Positions 36,631 to 45,653 of a stretch of DNA of 64,000 nucleotides are shown piece by piece. The translations under genes were made by a program, and so were the position numbers. A model generated the notes under the pieces. That model saw only the letters and a list, made by a program, of their open reading frames with translations. It was not told the origin of the DNA and ran no database searches. Numbering within the stretch: position 1 is the stretch's first letter; each line of letters starts with the position of its first letter. The stretch is from Thermovibrio sp. (GTDB taxonomy: Bacteria; Aquificota; Aquificia; Desulfurobacteriales; Desulfurobacteriaceae), in contig WFYG01000044.1 of the NCBI GenBank assembly GCA_015490195.1, forward strand, positions 30,755 through 94,754, in the 5' to 3' direction.

Positions 36631-38250
36631 ATGGTTTTTGCTGTTTTTCTTTTGATTCTTTTACTGTTCCCTTTACAGGTTTTTTCGCTCTCTCTTAACA
36701 GTGCAGAGATTTTTGTTTCTTCTCTACACTCAGGAAAGTTCTGTTCGGCAGATTTCAGAAGGCTTTTTTCTACAGATATAGGAGAATCTGCTATTCTCCT
36801 TTACCTTGATAAGTGTTCCAGTTTAAAGGGAGTAAAGGAACCAGACAACCCTTACGGTAAGCTGAAACTTGCTGCTCTTTTAATGAGGGAAGGTAAAAGA
36901 GAAGAGGCAAAGAGAATCTACCTTAAGCTCTTCTCTCACAGTAACAATTTTGATGAAGAGATTCTCTTCTTAAATCTTGGTGATGCTAACTATCTTTTTA
37001 AACCTGAAGTTTTAAGGCGTAAGGTGTGGATTGCTGCGAGACGGGGGAATACCGATACGGCTCTCTTTTACCTTTCGTACTTAAGAAATGACCCGTACTA
37101 CACCTATTTACTTGCTTATGTGTTTTTAAAGGAAGGAAAGAGAAAAGAAGCCAGATTTTTGTTTTCTTCTTCTGTTCCTGAAGAGCGTTACTTTTTCTTG
37201 ATGTACTTGACTAAGGGACTCTATGGTAAGTTTGAGTTTTACCGTAAGCTTATGGAGAGTTCAGCCTCTAAATCTTTTAAAAGAGTTGCCACTGTCTATA
37301 TACTTGACAGACTGTTTCAGGAAGATGTAGGACTTTTCAGGAGAGCTCTTTCTTACGCCAGAGCTTTTCCGGGAATATACAGGTACTACCTTGCCCGTTA
37401 CTATGCCTTGGTGGGTAAGTGCTCCGGTTTAAAGGCACTTTCTGCAAGATCTGAGACTGCAGCTGCTCTTTATGCTGTTTGTTCGGGGAAGAGGTGGAAA
37501 GGGTACAGGCTTGACTTCTATAAGCTTTTGCTCTCTCCACCTGATAGTTTTCCCTATAGCAGGAAGGGGATGTTTTCCGATCTGAAGCTTAAAGATAGTG
37601 GTCTTTCCTACCTCTACAGGAAGGGATTCTGTAGCGTGATTTCTTTCATAAAGAGGCCTTCTCCTCAGAACGCCCTTGCCCAGTACCTCTGCGGGAACTA
37701 CAGAGAAGGGATAAAGCTTGCTGCTCCTTTTAAAGAGAAACTTCAGAAATATCCTTACCTGCTTCCCGTTCTATACCCGAAGCCTCCTGTTTTCGGTGAT
37801 GATGTTGTTTCACTTGCCATTGCAAGGCAGGAGAGCCTGTTTGACGAGAGAGCTCTTTCAAGGAGCGGAGCTATAGGACTAATGCAGATAATGCCTTTTA
37901 CGGGAAAGGCCATTGCCAGAAGGCTCAAAGTTAAAGGCTTTAAGGTTCGTCACCTCTACAACCCTGAAGTGAACTACAGGTTCGGTTCCTACTACATCCA
38001 CACCCTCCTGAAAAGGTTTAAACTCTTTCCCCTTGCTGCAGCTGCTTATAACTGCGGTCCCGGCAGAGTAAAGAGGGCTCTAAAGAAGTTCGGAGCAGTC
38101 AGAACGCCTCAGGATTTGATACTCTTTACAGAGGTTTATATCCCGTTTCAGGAGACTAGGGATTATGTAAAGAGGACTTACGTTAACCTCTATTACTACT
38201 CAAACCTTTACGGAAAGGGGACGGAGTGGAAGATTTTCTCAAAGCACTAA
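36631..38250 (+). CDS. Soluble lytic transglycosylase (Slt70-like)
   Basis: Signal peptide (VFAVFLLILLLFPLQVFS), a long helical superhelix of TPR-like units over residues of about 30-385, then a goose-lysozyme-type SLT domain. The catalytic Glu is in AIARQESLFDERALSRSGAIGLMQ, and AAAYNCGPGRVKRALKKFG with the terminal ETRDYVKRTYVNLYYY are characteristic. Cleaves peptidoglycan glycan strands in the periplasm. 539 aa, a little shorter than E. coli Slt70. Its end overlaps the recombinase-like gene by 25 bases. Confidence 0.9.
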   Translation: MVFAVFLLILLLFPLQVFSLSLNSAEIFVSSLHSGKFCSADFRRLFSTDIGESAILLYLDKCSSLKGVKEPDNPYGKLKLAALLMREGKREEAKRIYLKLFSHSNNFDEEILFLNLGDANYLFKPEVLRRKVWIAARRGNTDTALFYLSYLRNDPYYTYLLAYVFLKEGKRKEARFLFSSSVPEERYFFLMYLTKGLYGKFEFYRKLMESSASKSFKRVATVYILDRLFQEDVGLFRRALSYARAFPGIYRYYLARYYALVGKCSGLKALSARSETAAALYAVCSGKRWKGYRLDFYKLLLSPPDSFPYSRKGMFSDLKLKDSGLSYLYRKGFCSVISFIKRPSPQNALAQYLCGNYREGIKLAAPFKEKLQKYPYLLPVLYPKPPVFGDDVVSLAIARQESLFDERALSRSGAIGLMQIMPFTGKAIARRLKVKGFKVRHLYNPEVNYRFGSYYIHTLLKRFKLFPLAAAAYNCGPGRVKRALKKFGAVRTPQDLILFTEVYIPFQETRDYVKRTYVNLYYYSNLYGKGTEWKIFSKH

Positions 38251-39020
38251 TAGAGGACGGCTACAAGAAAAACACGATAGATACCTACAGGCGGGTTCTC
38301 AGATACTTTCACTCTTTTTTAGACCTTTACGGCTACGACCTTACAGACTTTGACGAGGATAAACTGTACGGTTACTTTTCCTCCCGTTACAGAACCGAGA
38401 AGAGCTTTAGAACTGCCATGTCTGCCATTCAGCACTACCTGAAGTTTAAGGGTATAAAGAGACGCTTAAGGTTCGTTCCTCCTGAATCTTCCGAGTTCCA
38501 GGAGTTTAGACCCGTAAATGACGAGGAGTTTAAGTCTCTCAACTCCCAGCTCTCAAAACTCAAGTCGGAAGACCTGAAAACAGCTCTCCTTATGATTTTC
38601 AGGCTCGGCCTCTCTCCAGCAGAAATAGGGAAGCTGAAGGTGAGTTCCTACGGTCACTTTATGGGGATTCCCGTTCTTACAGAGAAGAAGATAAAACGGT
38701 TCGTTATAGACGAGGAAATTAAGGAGCGGCTTGAGGAGAAAAAGTTTGAGAAGCTTCCGATAGCTCCTCTTCTTGACGTAAGGCCTTCAACTATTAAGGT
38801 TACTTTTCATAGGATAATGAAACAGTTAGGTTTAAACCTGACGGTTGCCGACTTTAAGGACAACTACGTGGCGGAGCTCCTCAAAATCGGCCTTCCCATT
38901 GACATAGTCGTGGAGTACTCCGGGAGGAGCCTGGAGAGGGTTTCTTACATCAACAGAGTTCTAAACCTTCAGAGTAAAGCGGAAGTTATTGAGAAAAAGC
39001 TGAAAAAGAGGAGTCAGTAG
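38226..39020 (+). CDS. Tyrosine recombinase (XerC/D-like) with degenerate active site
   Basis: An N-terminal SAM-like core-binding domain (YKKNTIDTYRRVLRYFHSFLD...MSAIQHYLKFKG) is followed by an integrase catalytic fold. The usual TGLRxSEL Arg is Ser (LGLSPAEIGKL, about residue 128). The HxLRH block reads VADFKDN (His to Ala, Arg to Lys), and the LGHSS His is Arg (YSGRSLE); only the final Tyr (VSYINR) survives. It is probably a non-catalytic DNA-binding protein. It overlaps slt upstream and the convergent scpA downstream by 35 bases, which is not mobile-element context. Confidence 0.78.
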   Translation: MEDFLKALIEDGYKKNTIDTYRRVLRYFHSFLDLYGYDLTDFDEDKLYGYFSSRYRTEKSFRTAMSAIQHYLKFKGIKRRLRFVPPESSEFQEFRPVNDEEFKSLNSQLSKLKSEDLKTALLMIFRLGLSPAEIGKLKVSSYGHFMGIPVLTEKKIKRFVIDEEIKERLEEKKFEKLPIAPLLDVRPSTIKVTFHRIMKQLGLNLTVADFKDNYVAELLKIGLPIDIVVEYSGRSLERVSYINRVLNLQSKAEVIEKKLKKRSQ

Positions 39021-39744
39021 GTGTTATCGTTAGCTTAACGCTTCTGTTAAGTGGGGAGACCCTTGAGATGAATATCTCCTCTCCGTCTGTGAAGGTTGCC
39101 ACCTCTCCCAGTTTTGTGAGCTCCAGAACTGCAAGGAAGTAGGTTATTGCCTCCAGTTTACAGGAGCTTTTTTTAAGGAGCTCTGAGAAGGGAATGAGAT
39201 AGTTCTCCCTCATCAATCCTCTTATTTCTTCCATTTTGTCTGAAACTTTAAAGCTTTCAGACGAGATCTTAATTCCAACCTTCAGTTTCTTCGGCCTTTT
39301 TCTCTCAAACAGGTTTAAGAGCGCGTTTTTCAGGTCTTCCGGCGTGTTTGCTATCTTTACCTTTTCCTGAAATTGGAAGATAAGGTCTGAAGGGTCGTGT
39401 TTCAGGTACTTTGCTGCTTCTTCTTCTAACTTCTCAAGCTCCTGTGCGGCTTTTTTTGATTTTAAATATTCCTCAATTATCTGAACTAACTCTTTCCGCG
39501 GGTCTTCCTCTTCTTCTTTTGGAATCAGGTATTCAGACTTTATCCGTGCAAGGGTTGCCGCCATAAGGAGGAACTCTGAAGCTAAGGGAATGTTTAGCTC
39601 TTGCATTCTGTAGATGTATTTGAGGAACTCCTCTGTAATTTCTGCTATCGGGATGTCGTATATGCTTACTTCCCTCTTTTTTATCAGGTAGATGAGCAGG
39701 TCTAAAGGTCCTTCAAAAACCGGCGTCTCTATTTTTATTGCCAT
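38986..39744 (-). CDS. scpA: Segregation and condensation protein A
   Basis: Kleisin subunit of the SMC-ScpAB chromosome-condensing complex. The N-terminal VFEGPLDLLIYLIKKREVSIYDIPIAEITEEFLKYI and the C-terminal winged-helix region (CKLEAITYFLAVLELTKLGEV) are diagnostic. scpB is not adjacent. 252 aa is typical. Confidence 0.93.
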   Translation of the reverse strand: MAIKIETPVFEGPLDLLIYLIKKREVSIYDIPIAEITEEFLKYIYRMQELNIPLASEFLLMAATLARIKSEYLIPKEEEEDPRKELVQIIEEYLKSKKAAQELEKLEEEAAKYLKHDPSDLIFQFQEKVKIANTPEDLKNALLNLFERKRPKKLKVGIKISSESFKVSDKMEEIRGLMRENYLIPFSELLKKSSCKLEAITYFLAVLELTKLGEVATFTDGEEIFISRVSPLNRSVKLTITPTDSSFSAFSQ

Positions 39745-39751
39745 TTAAAGA

Positions 39752-40156
39752 CTATCCCCTTATGGCAGCTATCAGGTTCGCAAATTCGGTTGTGAGGAGC
39801 TCCATCACATCGTCTATTGAGATGAGGCCTACTAGCTTTCCCTCCTTATTTACAACTATTAGACGGCGAACGGCAGCTTCTCTAAAGGTTTTTGTTAGCT
39901 CAAAAAAGGAGGCGTCTTCCCTTATGGTTATAGGGTCTTTCGTCATCACTTCCCTTACTGGTGTATCAGGAATCTTTTCCTTTCCCACAACTCTCAGGGC
40001 TATGTCCCTGTCGGTTATAATTCCTACAGGCCTGTCTCCATCAATTACAACGAGGCTTCCTACCATTTTGTCTTCCATACGCTTTGCAGCAAGTTTGACC
40101 GGATCATCAGGTTCAATTACTACGACTTTTCGTTTTATCAGCTCTTTAACCGGCAT
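39752..40156 (-). CDS. CBS-domain pair protein
   Basis: Two CBS motifs form one Bateman module (VVIEPDDPVKLAAKRM...GSLVVIDGDRPVGIITDRDI and PITIREDASFFELTKTF...LIVVNKEGKLVGLISIDDV). Such modules bind adenosyl nucleotides; no output domain is attached. An AGGAGG site favours ATG 40156 over 40183. It lies directly upstream of scpA, with seven bases between the genes. Confidence 0.87.
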   Translation of the reverse strand: MPVKELIKRKVVVIEPDDPVKLAAKRMEDKMVGSLVVIDGDRPVGIITDRDIALRVVGKEKIPDTPVREVMTKDPITIREDASFFELTKTFREAAVRRLIVVNKEGKLVGLISIDDVMELLTTEFANLIAAIRG

Positions 40157-40222
40157 CTCTCCCTCCTGAAAGGCTGTTTTCAACTTTAATATTAGTTCGG
40201 AGGGAGATGGGGTGTAAAGGAG

Positions 40223-40244
40223 GGAGGGGACTCCTTACCCCTCC
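40223..40244 (-). terminator. Hairpin at the 3' end of the lipoprotein gene
   Basis: GGAGGGG/CCCCTCC stem with an eight-base loop overlapping the stop codon of the lipoprotein gene on the minus strand; the following T-tract is weak. Confidence 0.45.
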
Positions 40245-40897
40245 TTGGATATACCTTTCAGAATTAAAACGTACCTTGGGTGGTTAATGTTATACATAGC
40301 GGGGAACTTCTGGTATATAGGGCCGGCGTATATAGTCTTTCCGTTTTCCTTAACCTCTACCAGAATTGCCGGGTTCTGGGGCTCGTTGGAGGCTGAAGTA
40401 TAGCCATTGTCAAGAACAAGGTGAGGAACGATGTAGAGGACTTTAATCTCCAGCCCTCCGTACTTAACGGTCTCTCCGTTGTGGACTTTAAACTCCTTTA
40501 CAACTTTTCCTGACGTTTTGTCTACTATGTCCAGCGTAGCGCTTTTCCAGGTTTTTGTAACTTCCTTGGGAATTCTTATAGGTCTGTCAAACTTTGTCAT
40601 GTTTTTCCCTGAGTGCATGGCCATTATGTTCTTGTCTACCTGAGGATGACCAGGAGGCATTCCCATGTTCATGTTTCCGTTTATTGGAGGGTGTCCTGGT
40701 GGAAGTTTAGGATGGCCGGGAGGTAGGTTGCTGTTTTCGCTTTTCTGGTTGTTTAAGGCTGTTAGAGGTTCCGGCATGGGGGCTTTTTCTGTTTCAGCCT
40801 GAGAGGTTTTCTCCATGCTCTCTTTTTTACCGCAGGAAGAGACGGCGGCGGTTGATAACCCTACTAAAAGGGCAAGTAGTGCTGCTCTCAGTTTCAT
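40235..40897 (-). CDS. PPGHP-repeat lipoprotein with DUF2155-like domain
   Basis: The lipoprotein signal ends in VSSCGKK. Residues of about 55-100 hold three PPGHP repeats (LPPGHPK, LPPGHPP, MPPGHPQ) among Met-rich runs (NMNMGM, IMAMHSGKNM). The C-terminal half, from KSATLDIVDKTSGKVVKEF through VHNGETVKYGGLEIKVLYIVP, fits the DUF2155 periplasmic domain. The His/Met-rich segment might bind copper or another metal; that is inference. It is divergent from the molybdoenzyme gene across a 125-base gap. Confidence 0.75.
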   Translation of the reverse strand: MKLRAALLALLVGLSTAAVSSCGKKESMEKTSQAETEKAPMPEPLTALNNQKSENSNLPPGHPKLPPGHPPINGNMNMGMPPGHPQVDKNIMAMHSGKNMTKFDRPIRIPKEVTKTWKSATLDIVDKTSGKVVKEFKVHNGETVKYGGLEIKVLYIVPHLVLDNGYTSASNEPQNPAILVEVKENGKTIYAGPIYQKFPAMYNINHPRYVLILKGISKEG

Positions 40898-41022
40898 CGC
40901 ACTCTCCTTTAAGCTTTGATTTAGAGAACAATTCTATCAAACGCGGAATTTATACTTATAGTTATTTTCTATTCCAGCTATTGATTAGTAAAATTCGCTA
41001 ATAAAGTGTTTTCGGAGGCGGT

Positions 41023-44000
41023 ATGGAGAGGAGAGAGTTCTTGAAGATTGCCGGATTGACTGTTCTGGTTGGTGCTGGCCTGAAGATTAAAGACTCTTCC
41101 GGCAGAGAGGAGATGTTCAAGCCCGTTCTCATATTTGACCAGGGAAAGTGTATGAGCTGTAAGGCCTGTATGGCCGCCTGTCAGCTTGAGCACGGCCTCA
41201 ACGAAACACCTGAGGTAAACCTTTTCTGGATAAAAGAGAAAGAGATCGGAGAGTATCCAAAGGCAAAGCTGGTCTTCAGCCAGGAGAAGATCTGCGTCCA
41301 GTGTTTTGACCACCCCTGTGTCTCTGCCTGTCCCTTTGGAGCCATCTCTGTTAAAGATGGTGGAGTTGTTGTTATAGACGAGGAGAAGTGTACAGGGTGT
41401 GAGAAGTGCGTTCCTGCCTGCCCCTTTGACGGCATAGTTATGGATAAGGGGAACAAAGCGAGAAAGTGCGACCTCTGTTTTGAGAGAGCTGTTAAAGGAG
41501 GAGACATCCCAAGGTGCGTTTCTGTGTGCCCCAGCGGAGCTCTCGTCTTTGGGAACCTCTACAAACCTACAGGGCCTCTGGCACAGCTCCTTAAAGCAAG
41601 GCCGGAAGTGAGGAGAGCTCTCCTAAAAAGCCACCACGCAGAGATAGTTCCAGAGGTTGAAAAAGTTAACCCTTACGCCTACCCCGAAACCAAAAAGCCC
41701 AAAGGAGACAGGATTGTTAATACCGTTTGCCTTGCCTGTAACGCTCGTTGCGGATTGAGGGTAGCCGTTAAAGATGGAAGGCTCGTTCAGGTTGATGGAA
41801 ACCCCTACCACCCGTACAACCGTTCAGGAAAGGAGATTCCGTACGACACCCCTGTGGAAAAGAGCTTTAAGGCAGTTGCAACAACCTGCGCAAAGCCCCA
41901 GATGGATAACGACTACCTCTACAACCCTTACAGGATTACACAGCCCTTAAAGAGGATTGGAAAGAGAGGAGAGGGCAGGTTCAAGCCCATAAGCTGGGAG
42001 CAGCTCATAAGGGAGGTTTCTGAAGGAGGATACCTTTTTAAAGAGATTGGAGATAACCGTTACTACCCGGGGATAAAGGACGTTCTTTCAGATGAGCCTG
42101 TTGACCCGGGAGCTCCCGAGCTTGGCCCTAAAAGAAACCAGCTTGTCTGGTTTACAGGCCGCTCTCAGGCTGGAAGGAGCCACTTCATAAAAAGGTGGGT
42201 CTTCAACGCCATAGGTTCAAAGAACTACATAGCCCATACAGACATCTGCGGAATCGGCTTCAGGATGGGCAACTACGCCCTTTCAGATGGAAAGCAGGTT
42301 GAGTTTAAGGCCGACTACTGGAACAGCAAGTATATGCTGGTCTTTGGTTCAAACATCTACTCTGCACAGCAGCCCGGAGTAAACACCTCTGGAGCAATAA
42401 TTGCAAGGAGGATTGCGGCAGGAGAACTGAAACTTGTTCTCATAGACCCGAGAGCTCCCAAGGCGGTAGCCCACGCCCACAGGTGGCTCCCCGTTAAGCC
42501 CACAAAAGACGGAGCCCTTGCAATGGGCTTCATAAGGGTGATGCTTGAAAACGGCTGGTACGATAAAGACTTCCTCTCTATTCCTTCTATGAAAGCTGCC
42601 AAAAAGGCCGGGAGGAACGTCTACACAAACGCTACCCACCTTGTAATCGTTGATGAGAACCACCCCGAAGCTGGAAGGGTTCTAAGAGTTAAAGACGTTA
42701 AAGGACTCAAAGGAAAGCCGGGCGAGGAGGTTGTTATAGACCCTGAAACCAAAAGACCCGTTCCTGCAGGAAGTGTTGAGAGAGCTCTCCTTGAGTGGGA
42801 GGGAGAGGTAAACGGCATTAAGGTGAAGACTGCCTTTTCACTTATGAAAGAGAGCGTTATGAAGCACCCCCTCTCCTTCTACGCTGAGGAGTCTGGAATT
42901 GACGAAAAGACAATTAAAGAAGTTGCAAAGGAGTTCTGGGAGCACGCCCCTTACGCTGTAGCCTTTGCCTACCACGGGGGTGGAAACTACGTTGGAGGAA
43001 CCTATGCAAGCTACGCCCTTGCAATGATGAACGCCCTCGTTGGAAACGTAAACCGGAAAGGTGGGTACCTGTGCAGGGGTAAAGGTGCGGCCAGCTGGCA
43101 GACAGGGCTCTACGACCTTAAACACTTCCCGGGAATGAAAAAGCCTAAAGGTGTAAAAATCTCAAGGGAGAAAGCCCGGTACGAGGACTCAACGGAGTTC
43201 AAGAAGAAAGGCTACCCGTCAAAACTTCCCTGGTTCTCCTTTACGAAAGGAGGCCTTTCTGTCTCTGCAATCTCCGGAATTGACCAGAAGTATCCCTACC
43301 CTGTTAAGGTCATTATCACCTACTTCTCAGACCTCATCTACAGCATGCCCGGTGGAAGGCGCTTTATAGAGACACTGAGCGACCCAGACAAAGTTCCCCT
43401 CTACATCTCTGTGGATATATCCATTAACGAGACAAACATCTACGCCGACTACATAGTTCCAGACGTTACATACTTAGAAGGGCACTACGGCTTTCTTACT
43501 CCCCACGCTCCGGGCTGTTGGTTTACTGCTGTGAGAACTCCCGTAGTTGAGCCCTTAACGGGAAGAACCGAGGACGGAAGGCCATTCTGTATGGAGACTT
43601 TCCTCATAGACGTTGCCCGCTACCTGAAACTTCCCGGCTACGGTGAGAGGGCAATTCCCGGAAAGGACGGAAAACTCTACCCCCTCATCACTCCTGAGGA
43701 CTACTACCTGAGGGGAATTGCAAATCTTGCCGAGAACGCAAAAGTTAGGAGAGTTCCCCAGGACGAAATCAGATACGTTGAAGAGAACTACTACGTTGCA
43801 AGATTTAAGGAAATCCTTCCCAAAAAGCAGTGGGAGAGAGTCTGTACAGTTCTTGTAAGAGGTGGAGTCTTCAGGCCTTACGAGGAGACCTTTGACGGGA
43901 ACGGAAACTTCAAGTTTGGAATTCCAAAGGTCTGCATCTGGAACGAGAAGTTGGGAACCAGCAGGAACTCTTTAACTGGAGAGAGACTTTGGGGAACACT

Positions 44001-44550
44001 CCGCTACTACCCCGCAACAACCTACTTTGGGAAGCCTATAGAAGAGGTGGACAGAGATTACCCCTTCAACGTTATAACCTACAAGTCTGCACTTCACACA
44101 CAGTCAAGGACTATCGTCTACAGGCAGGCGCTCGTCTACGATCCAGACTTTGACTTGAAAGTCAACCCTAAAGATGCCGAGAAGTTAGGTCTTAAAGAGG
44201 GTGATAGGGTCAGAGTTTACTCAAGGAGCAACCCAGAAGGAGTTATTACAAAGGTTAAGGTTACAAACCTTGTTCGTCCAGGAACTGTTGCCTACTCCCA
44301 CCACTTCGGCCACTGGCAGCATGGAGCTTCTCCGGTTTACATAGAGAATGCAGAAAAGGTTCTGGTTGGCGGTAAAAAGGTTGCAAACGGAAACTGGACA
44401 AAGGTTGACCCAAGGCGTGGCGTCGGCGTTACAATGAACAGGCTCACAAGGAGGGACGAGGAACTCTACGACCTGCCCCTCGTTGAACCCATTGCCGGAA
44501 TTCCAGATTTCAGCAGCACAAGGGTAAAAATTGAAAAGGTGGAGGGATAA
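41023..44550 (+). CDS. Fused ferredoxin-molybdopterin oxidoreductase (TtrA/PsrA/ArrA-like)
   Basis: A Tat-type start (RREFLKIAG) is followed by a four-cluster ferredoxin domain (16 Cys: CMSCKACMAAC, CVQCFDHPCVSAC, CTGCEKCVPAC, CDLC...CVSVC) over residues of about 40-190. From about residue 230 there is a complete DMSO-reductase-family catalytic subunit with its own cluster (CLACNARCG, then TTCAKP) and a candidate Mo-ligand Cys in HTDICGIG. Normally these are separate B and A subunits; here they are one 1,175-aa chain. The catalytic half is nearest tetrathionate/polysulfide/arsenate reductases, with a sulfur substrate my preference. No NrfD-type membrane anchor is adjacent. Confidence 0.85.
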   Translation: MERREFLKIAGLTVLVGAGLKIKDSSGREEMFKPVLIFDQGKCMSCKACMAACQLEHGLNETPEVNLFWIKEKEIGEYPKAKLVFSQEKICVQCFDHPCVSACPFGAISVKDGGVVVIDEEKCTGCEKCVPACPFDGIVMDKGNKARKCDLCFERAVKGGDIPRCVSVCPSGALVFGNLYKPTGPLAQLLKARPEVRRALLKSHHAEIVPEVEKVNPYAYPETKKPKGDRIVNTVCLACNARCGLRVAVKDGRLVQVDGNPYHPYNRSGKEIPYDTPVEKSFKAVATTCAKPQMDNDYLYNPYRITQPLKRIGKRGEGRFKPISWEQLIREVSEGGYLFKEIGDNRYYPGIKDVLSDEPVDPGAPELGPKRNQLVWFTGRSQAGRSHFIKRWVFNAIGSKNYIAHTDICGIGFRMGNYALSDGKQVEFKADYWNSKYMLVFGSNIYSAQQPGVNTSGAIIARRIAAGELKLVLIDPRAPKAVAHAHRWLPVKPTKDGALAMGFIRVMLENGWYDKDFLSIPSMKAAKKAGRNVYTNATHLVIVDENHPEAGRVLRVKDVKGLKGKPGEEVVIDPETKRPVPAGSVERALLEWEGEVNGIKVKTAFSLMKESVMKHPLSFYAEESGIDEKTIKEVAKEFWEHAPYAVAFAYHGGGNYVGGTYASYALAMMNALVGNVNRKGGYLCRGKGAASWQTGLYDLKHFPGMKKPKGVKISREKARYEDSTEFKKKGYPSKLPWFSFTKGGLSVSAISGIDQKYPYPVKVIITYFSDLIYSMPGGRRFIETLSDPDKVPLYISVDISINETNIYADYIVPDVTYLEGHYGFLTPHAPGCWFTAVRTPVVEPLTGRTEDGRPFCMETFLIDVARYLKLPGYGERAIPGKDGKLYPLITPEDYYLRGIANLAENAKVRRVPQDEIRYVEENYYVARFKEILPKKQWERVCTVLVRGGVFRPYEETFDGNGNFKFGIPKVCIWNEKLGTSRNSLTGERLWGTLRYYPATTYFGKPIEEVDRDYPFNVITYKSALHTQSRTIVYRQALVYDPDFDLKVNPKDAEKLGLKEGDRVRVYSRSNPEGVITKVKVTNLVRPGTVAYSHHFGHWQHGASPVYIENAEKVLVGGKKVANGNWTKVDPRRGVGVTMNRLTRRDEELYDLPLVEPIAGIPDFSSTRVKIEKVEG

Positions 44551-44551
44551 A

Positions 44552-45463
44552 ATGAGAAAACTTCTAACAGTTGTAGCCGCTGTTCTGGTTTCAACTTCAG
44601 CTTTTGGAGCAACCTATCAGCTTACAGAAACTGTTGACGTTAAACCCCAGCCAAACGTAAAACTTGTTGAGATTTGGATACCCGTTCCTTACGAAAACAG
44701 GTGGCAGAAGATAGAAAAGATTGAGGTTAGCTCCCCTTACTCCTTCACCCTTCAGAAAGAGGAAGAGTATGGAGACCGGTTCATCTACATAAGAAAAGAG
44801 GGAGGAATAAAAGAGCCTTTCAGAGTAAAAGTGAAAGTGGTTGTTGATAGGAAAGAAGTTTCACCAACCAAGAGAAGCTGCCCCGTTCCCCTTCGCTACT
44901 ACCTTTCAGATAGGTTAGTTCCCGTTGAGAAGTTTAAAAAGCTTGCTGAAACGATAACTGCAGGGAAGAAGACAGACCTTGAGAAGTTAAGGGCGATTTA
45001 CGACTATGTTGTCTCCCACATGAAGTATCAGAAGACCGGAAAAGGTTGGGGAAGGGGAGACGCCATCTGGGCCTGTTCTGCAAAGCAAGGAAACTGTACA
45101 GACTTCCACTCCCTCTTCATAGCTCTCTGCAGGGCTGCCGGAATTCCTGCTCTCTTTGAGATAGGAATTCCCATTAATGGAGACGGGGTTGTTAAGGGAT
45201 ACCACTGTTGGGTTCTGGCCTTTCCGAAAGGCTACACCTACGGTATAGACGCCTCTGAAGCTGCCAAACACCCTGAAAAAAGGAAATACTACTTCGGACA
45301 CCTCTGCGACCACAGAATTGGAATAACAAGGGGTAGAGACCTTCTCCTCTCACCTGCACAGCACGGAGACAGGATAAACTTCCTCTACAAGGCCTACGAG
45401 GAGGTTGACCTTCAGCCCGTAAACGGCGTTTCAACCACCTATACAGTTAAGAGGCTTAAGTAG
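44552..45463 (+). CDS. Exported transglutaminase-like protein
   Basis: Signal peptide (MRKLLTVVAAVLVSTSAFGA), a beta-rich N-terminal domain and a transglutaminase-like cysteine-protease fold. The triad reads Cys in QGNCTDFHSLFIALCRAAGIPA, His in GYHCWVLAFP and Asp in TYGIDASEA. The ATG at 44552 has GGAGGG upstream and lies one base after the molybdoenzyme stop, so the two are cotranscribed. It may act in maturation or anchoring of the partner, or be a periplasmic peptidase; the pairing is the only clue. Confidence 0.85.
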   Translation: MRKLLTVVAAVLVSTSAFGATYQLTETVDVKPQPNVKLVEIWIPVPYENRWQKIEKIEVSSPYSFTLQKEEEYGDRFIYIRKEGGIKEPFRVKVKVVVDRKEVSPTKRSCPVPLRYYLSDRLVPVEKFKKLAETITAGKKTDLEKLRAIYDYVVSHMKYQKTGKGWGRGDAIWACSAKQGNCTDFHSLFIALCRAAGIPALFEIGIPINGDGVVKGYHCWVLAFPKGYTYGIDASEAAKHPEKRKYYFGHLCDHRIGITRGRDLLLSPAQHGDRINFLYKAYEEVDLQPVNGVSTTYTVKRLK

Positions 45464-45468
45464 TTTTC

Positions 45469-45489
45469 GGGGGAGCTCCCGTCTCCCCC
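45469..45489 (+). terminator. Terminator hairpin after the molybdoenzyme operon
   Basis: GGGGGAG/CTCCCCC, a perfect 7-bp stem with a seven-base loop six bases after the stop, followed by a short T-poor tail. It contains the octamer GGAGCTCC. Confidence 0.6.
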
Positions 45490-45560
45490 TTCAACTTTGG
45501 GCTTCCTTTTAACGCTTCAGGAATTGGCAGGATAACTCTTCCTCAAATTTTTTCTACCCC

Positions 45561-45588
45561 TTGACAACCTTCTACCTTTCCATATCTT
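45561..45588 (+). promoter_or_regulatory. groESL promoter
   Basis: TTGACA at 45561-45566, 16 bases, TATCTT at 45583-45588. The expected start lies just before the CIRCE element. Confidence 0.7.
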
Positions 45589-45600
45589 TATTACCAGCAA

Positions 45601-45627
45601 TTAGCACTCTCCTTAGGTGAGTGCTAA
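45601..45627 (+). promoter_or_regulatory. CIRCE operator (HrcA site)
   Basis: TTAGCACTC, nine bases, GAGTGCTAA: an exact match to the CIRCE consensus, placed between promoter and groES. It implies heat-shock control by an HrcA repressor, whose gene is not in this window. Confidence 0.97.
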
Positions 45628-45653
45628 CAAAACTAAGGGAAGAGGAGGGCGAG

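Noticed and set aside
38226-39020. Integrase of a genomic island
   Set aside because: Active site is degenerate, no flanking repeats or tRNA, and neighbours are housekeeping genes with overlapping ends.
39738-40169. 143-aa plus-strand ORF
   Set aside because: Mirror of the CBS-domain gene on the minus strand.
45621-45653. Upstream start of groES
   Set aside because: Falls within the CIRCE operator; ATG 45654 has the ribosome site and the family N-terminus.
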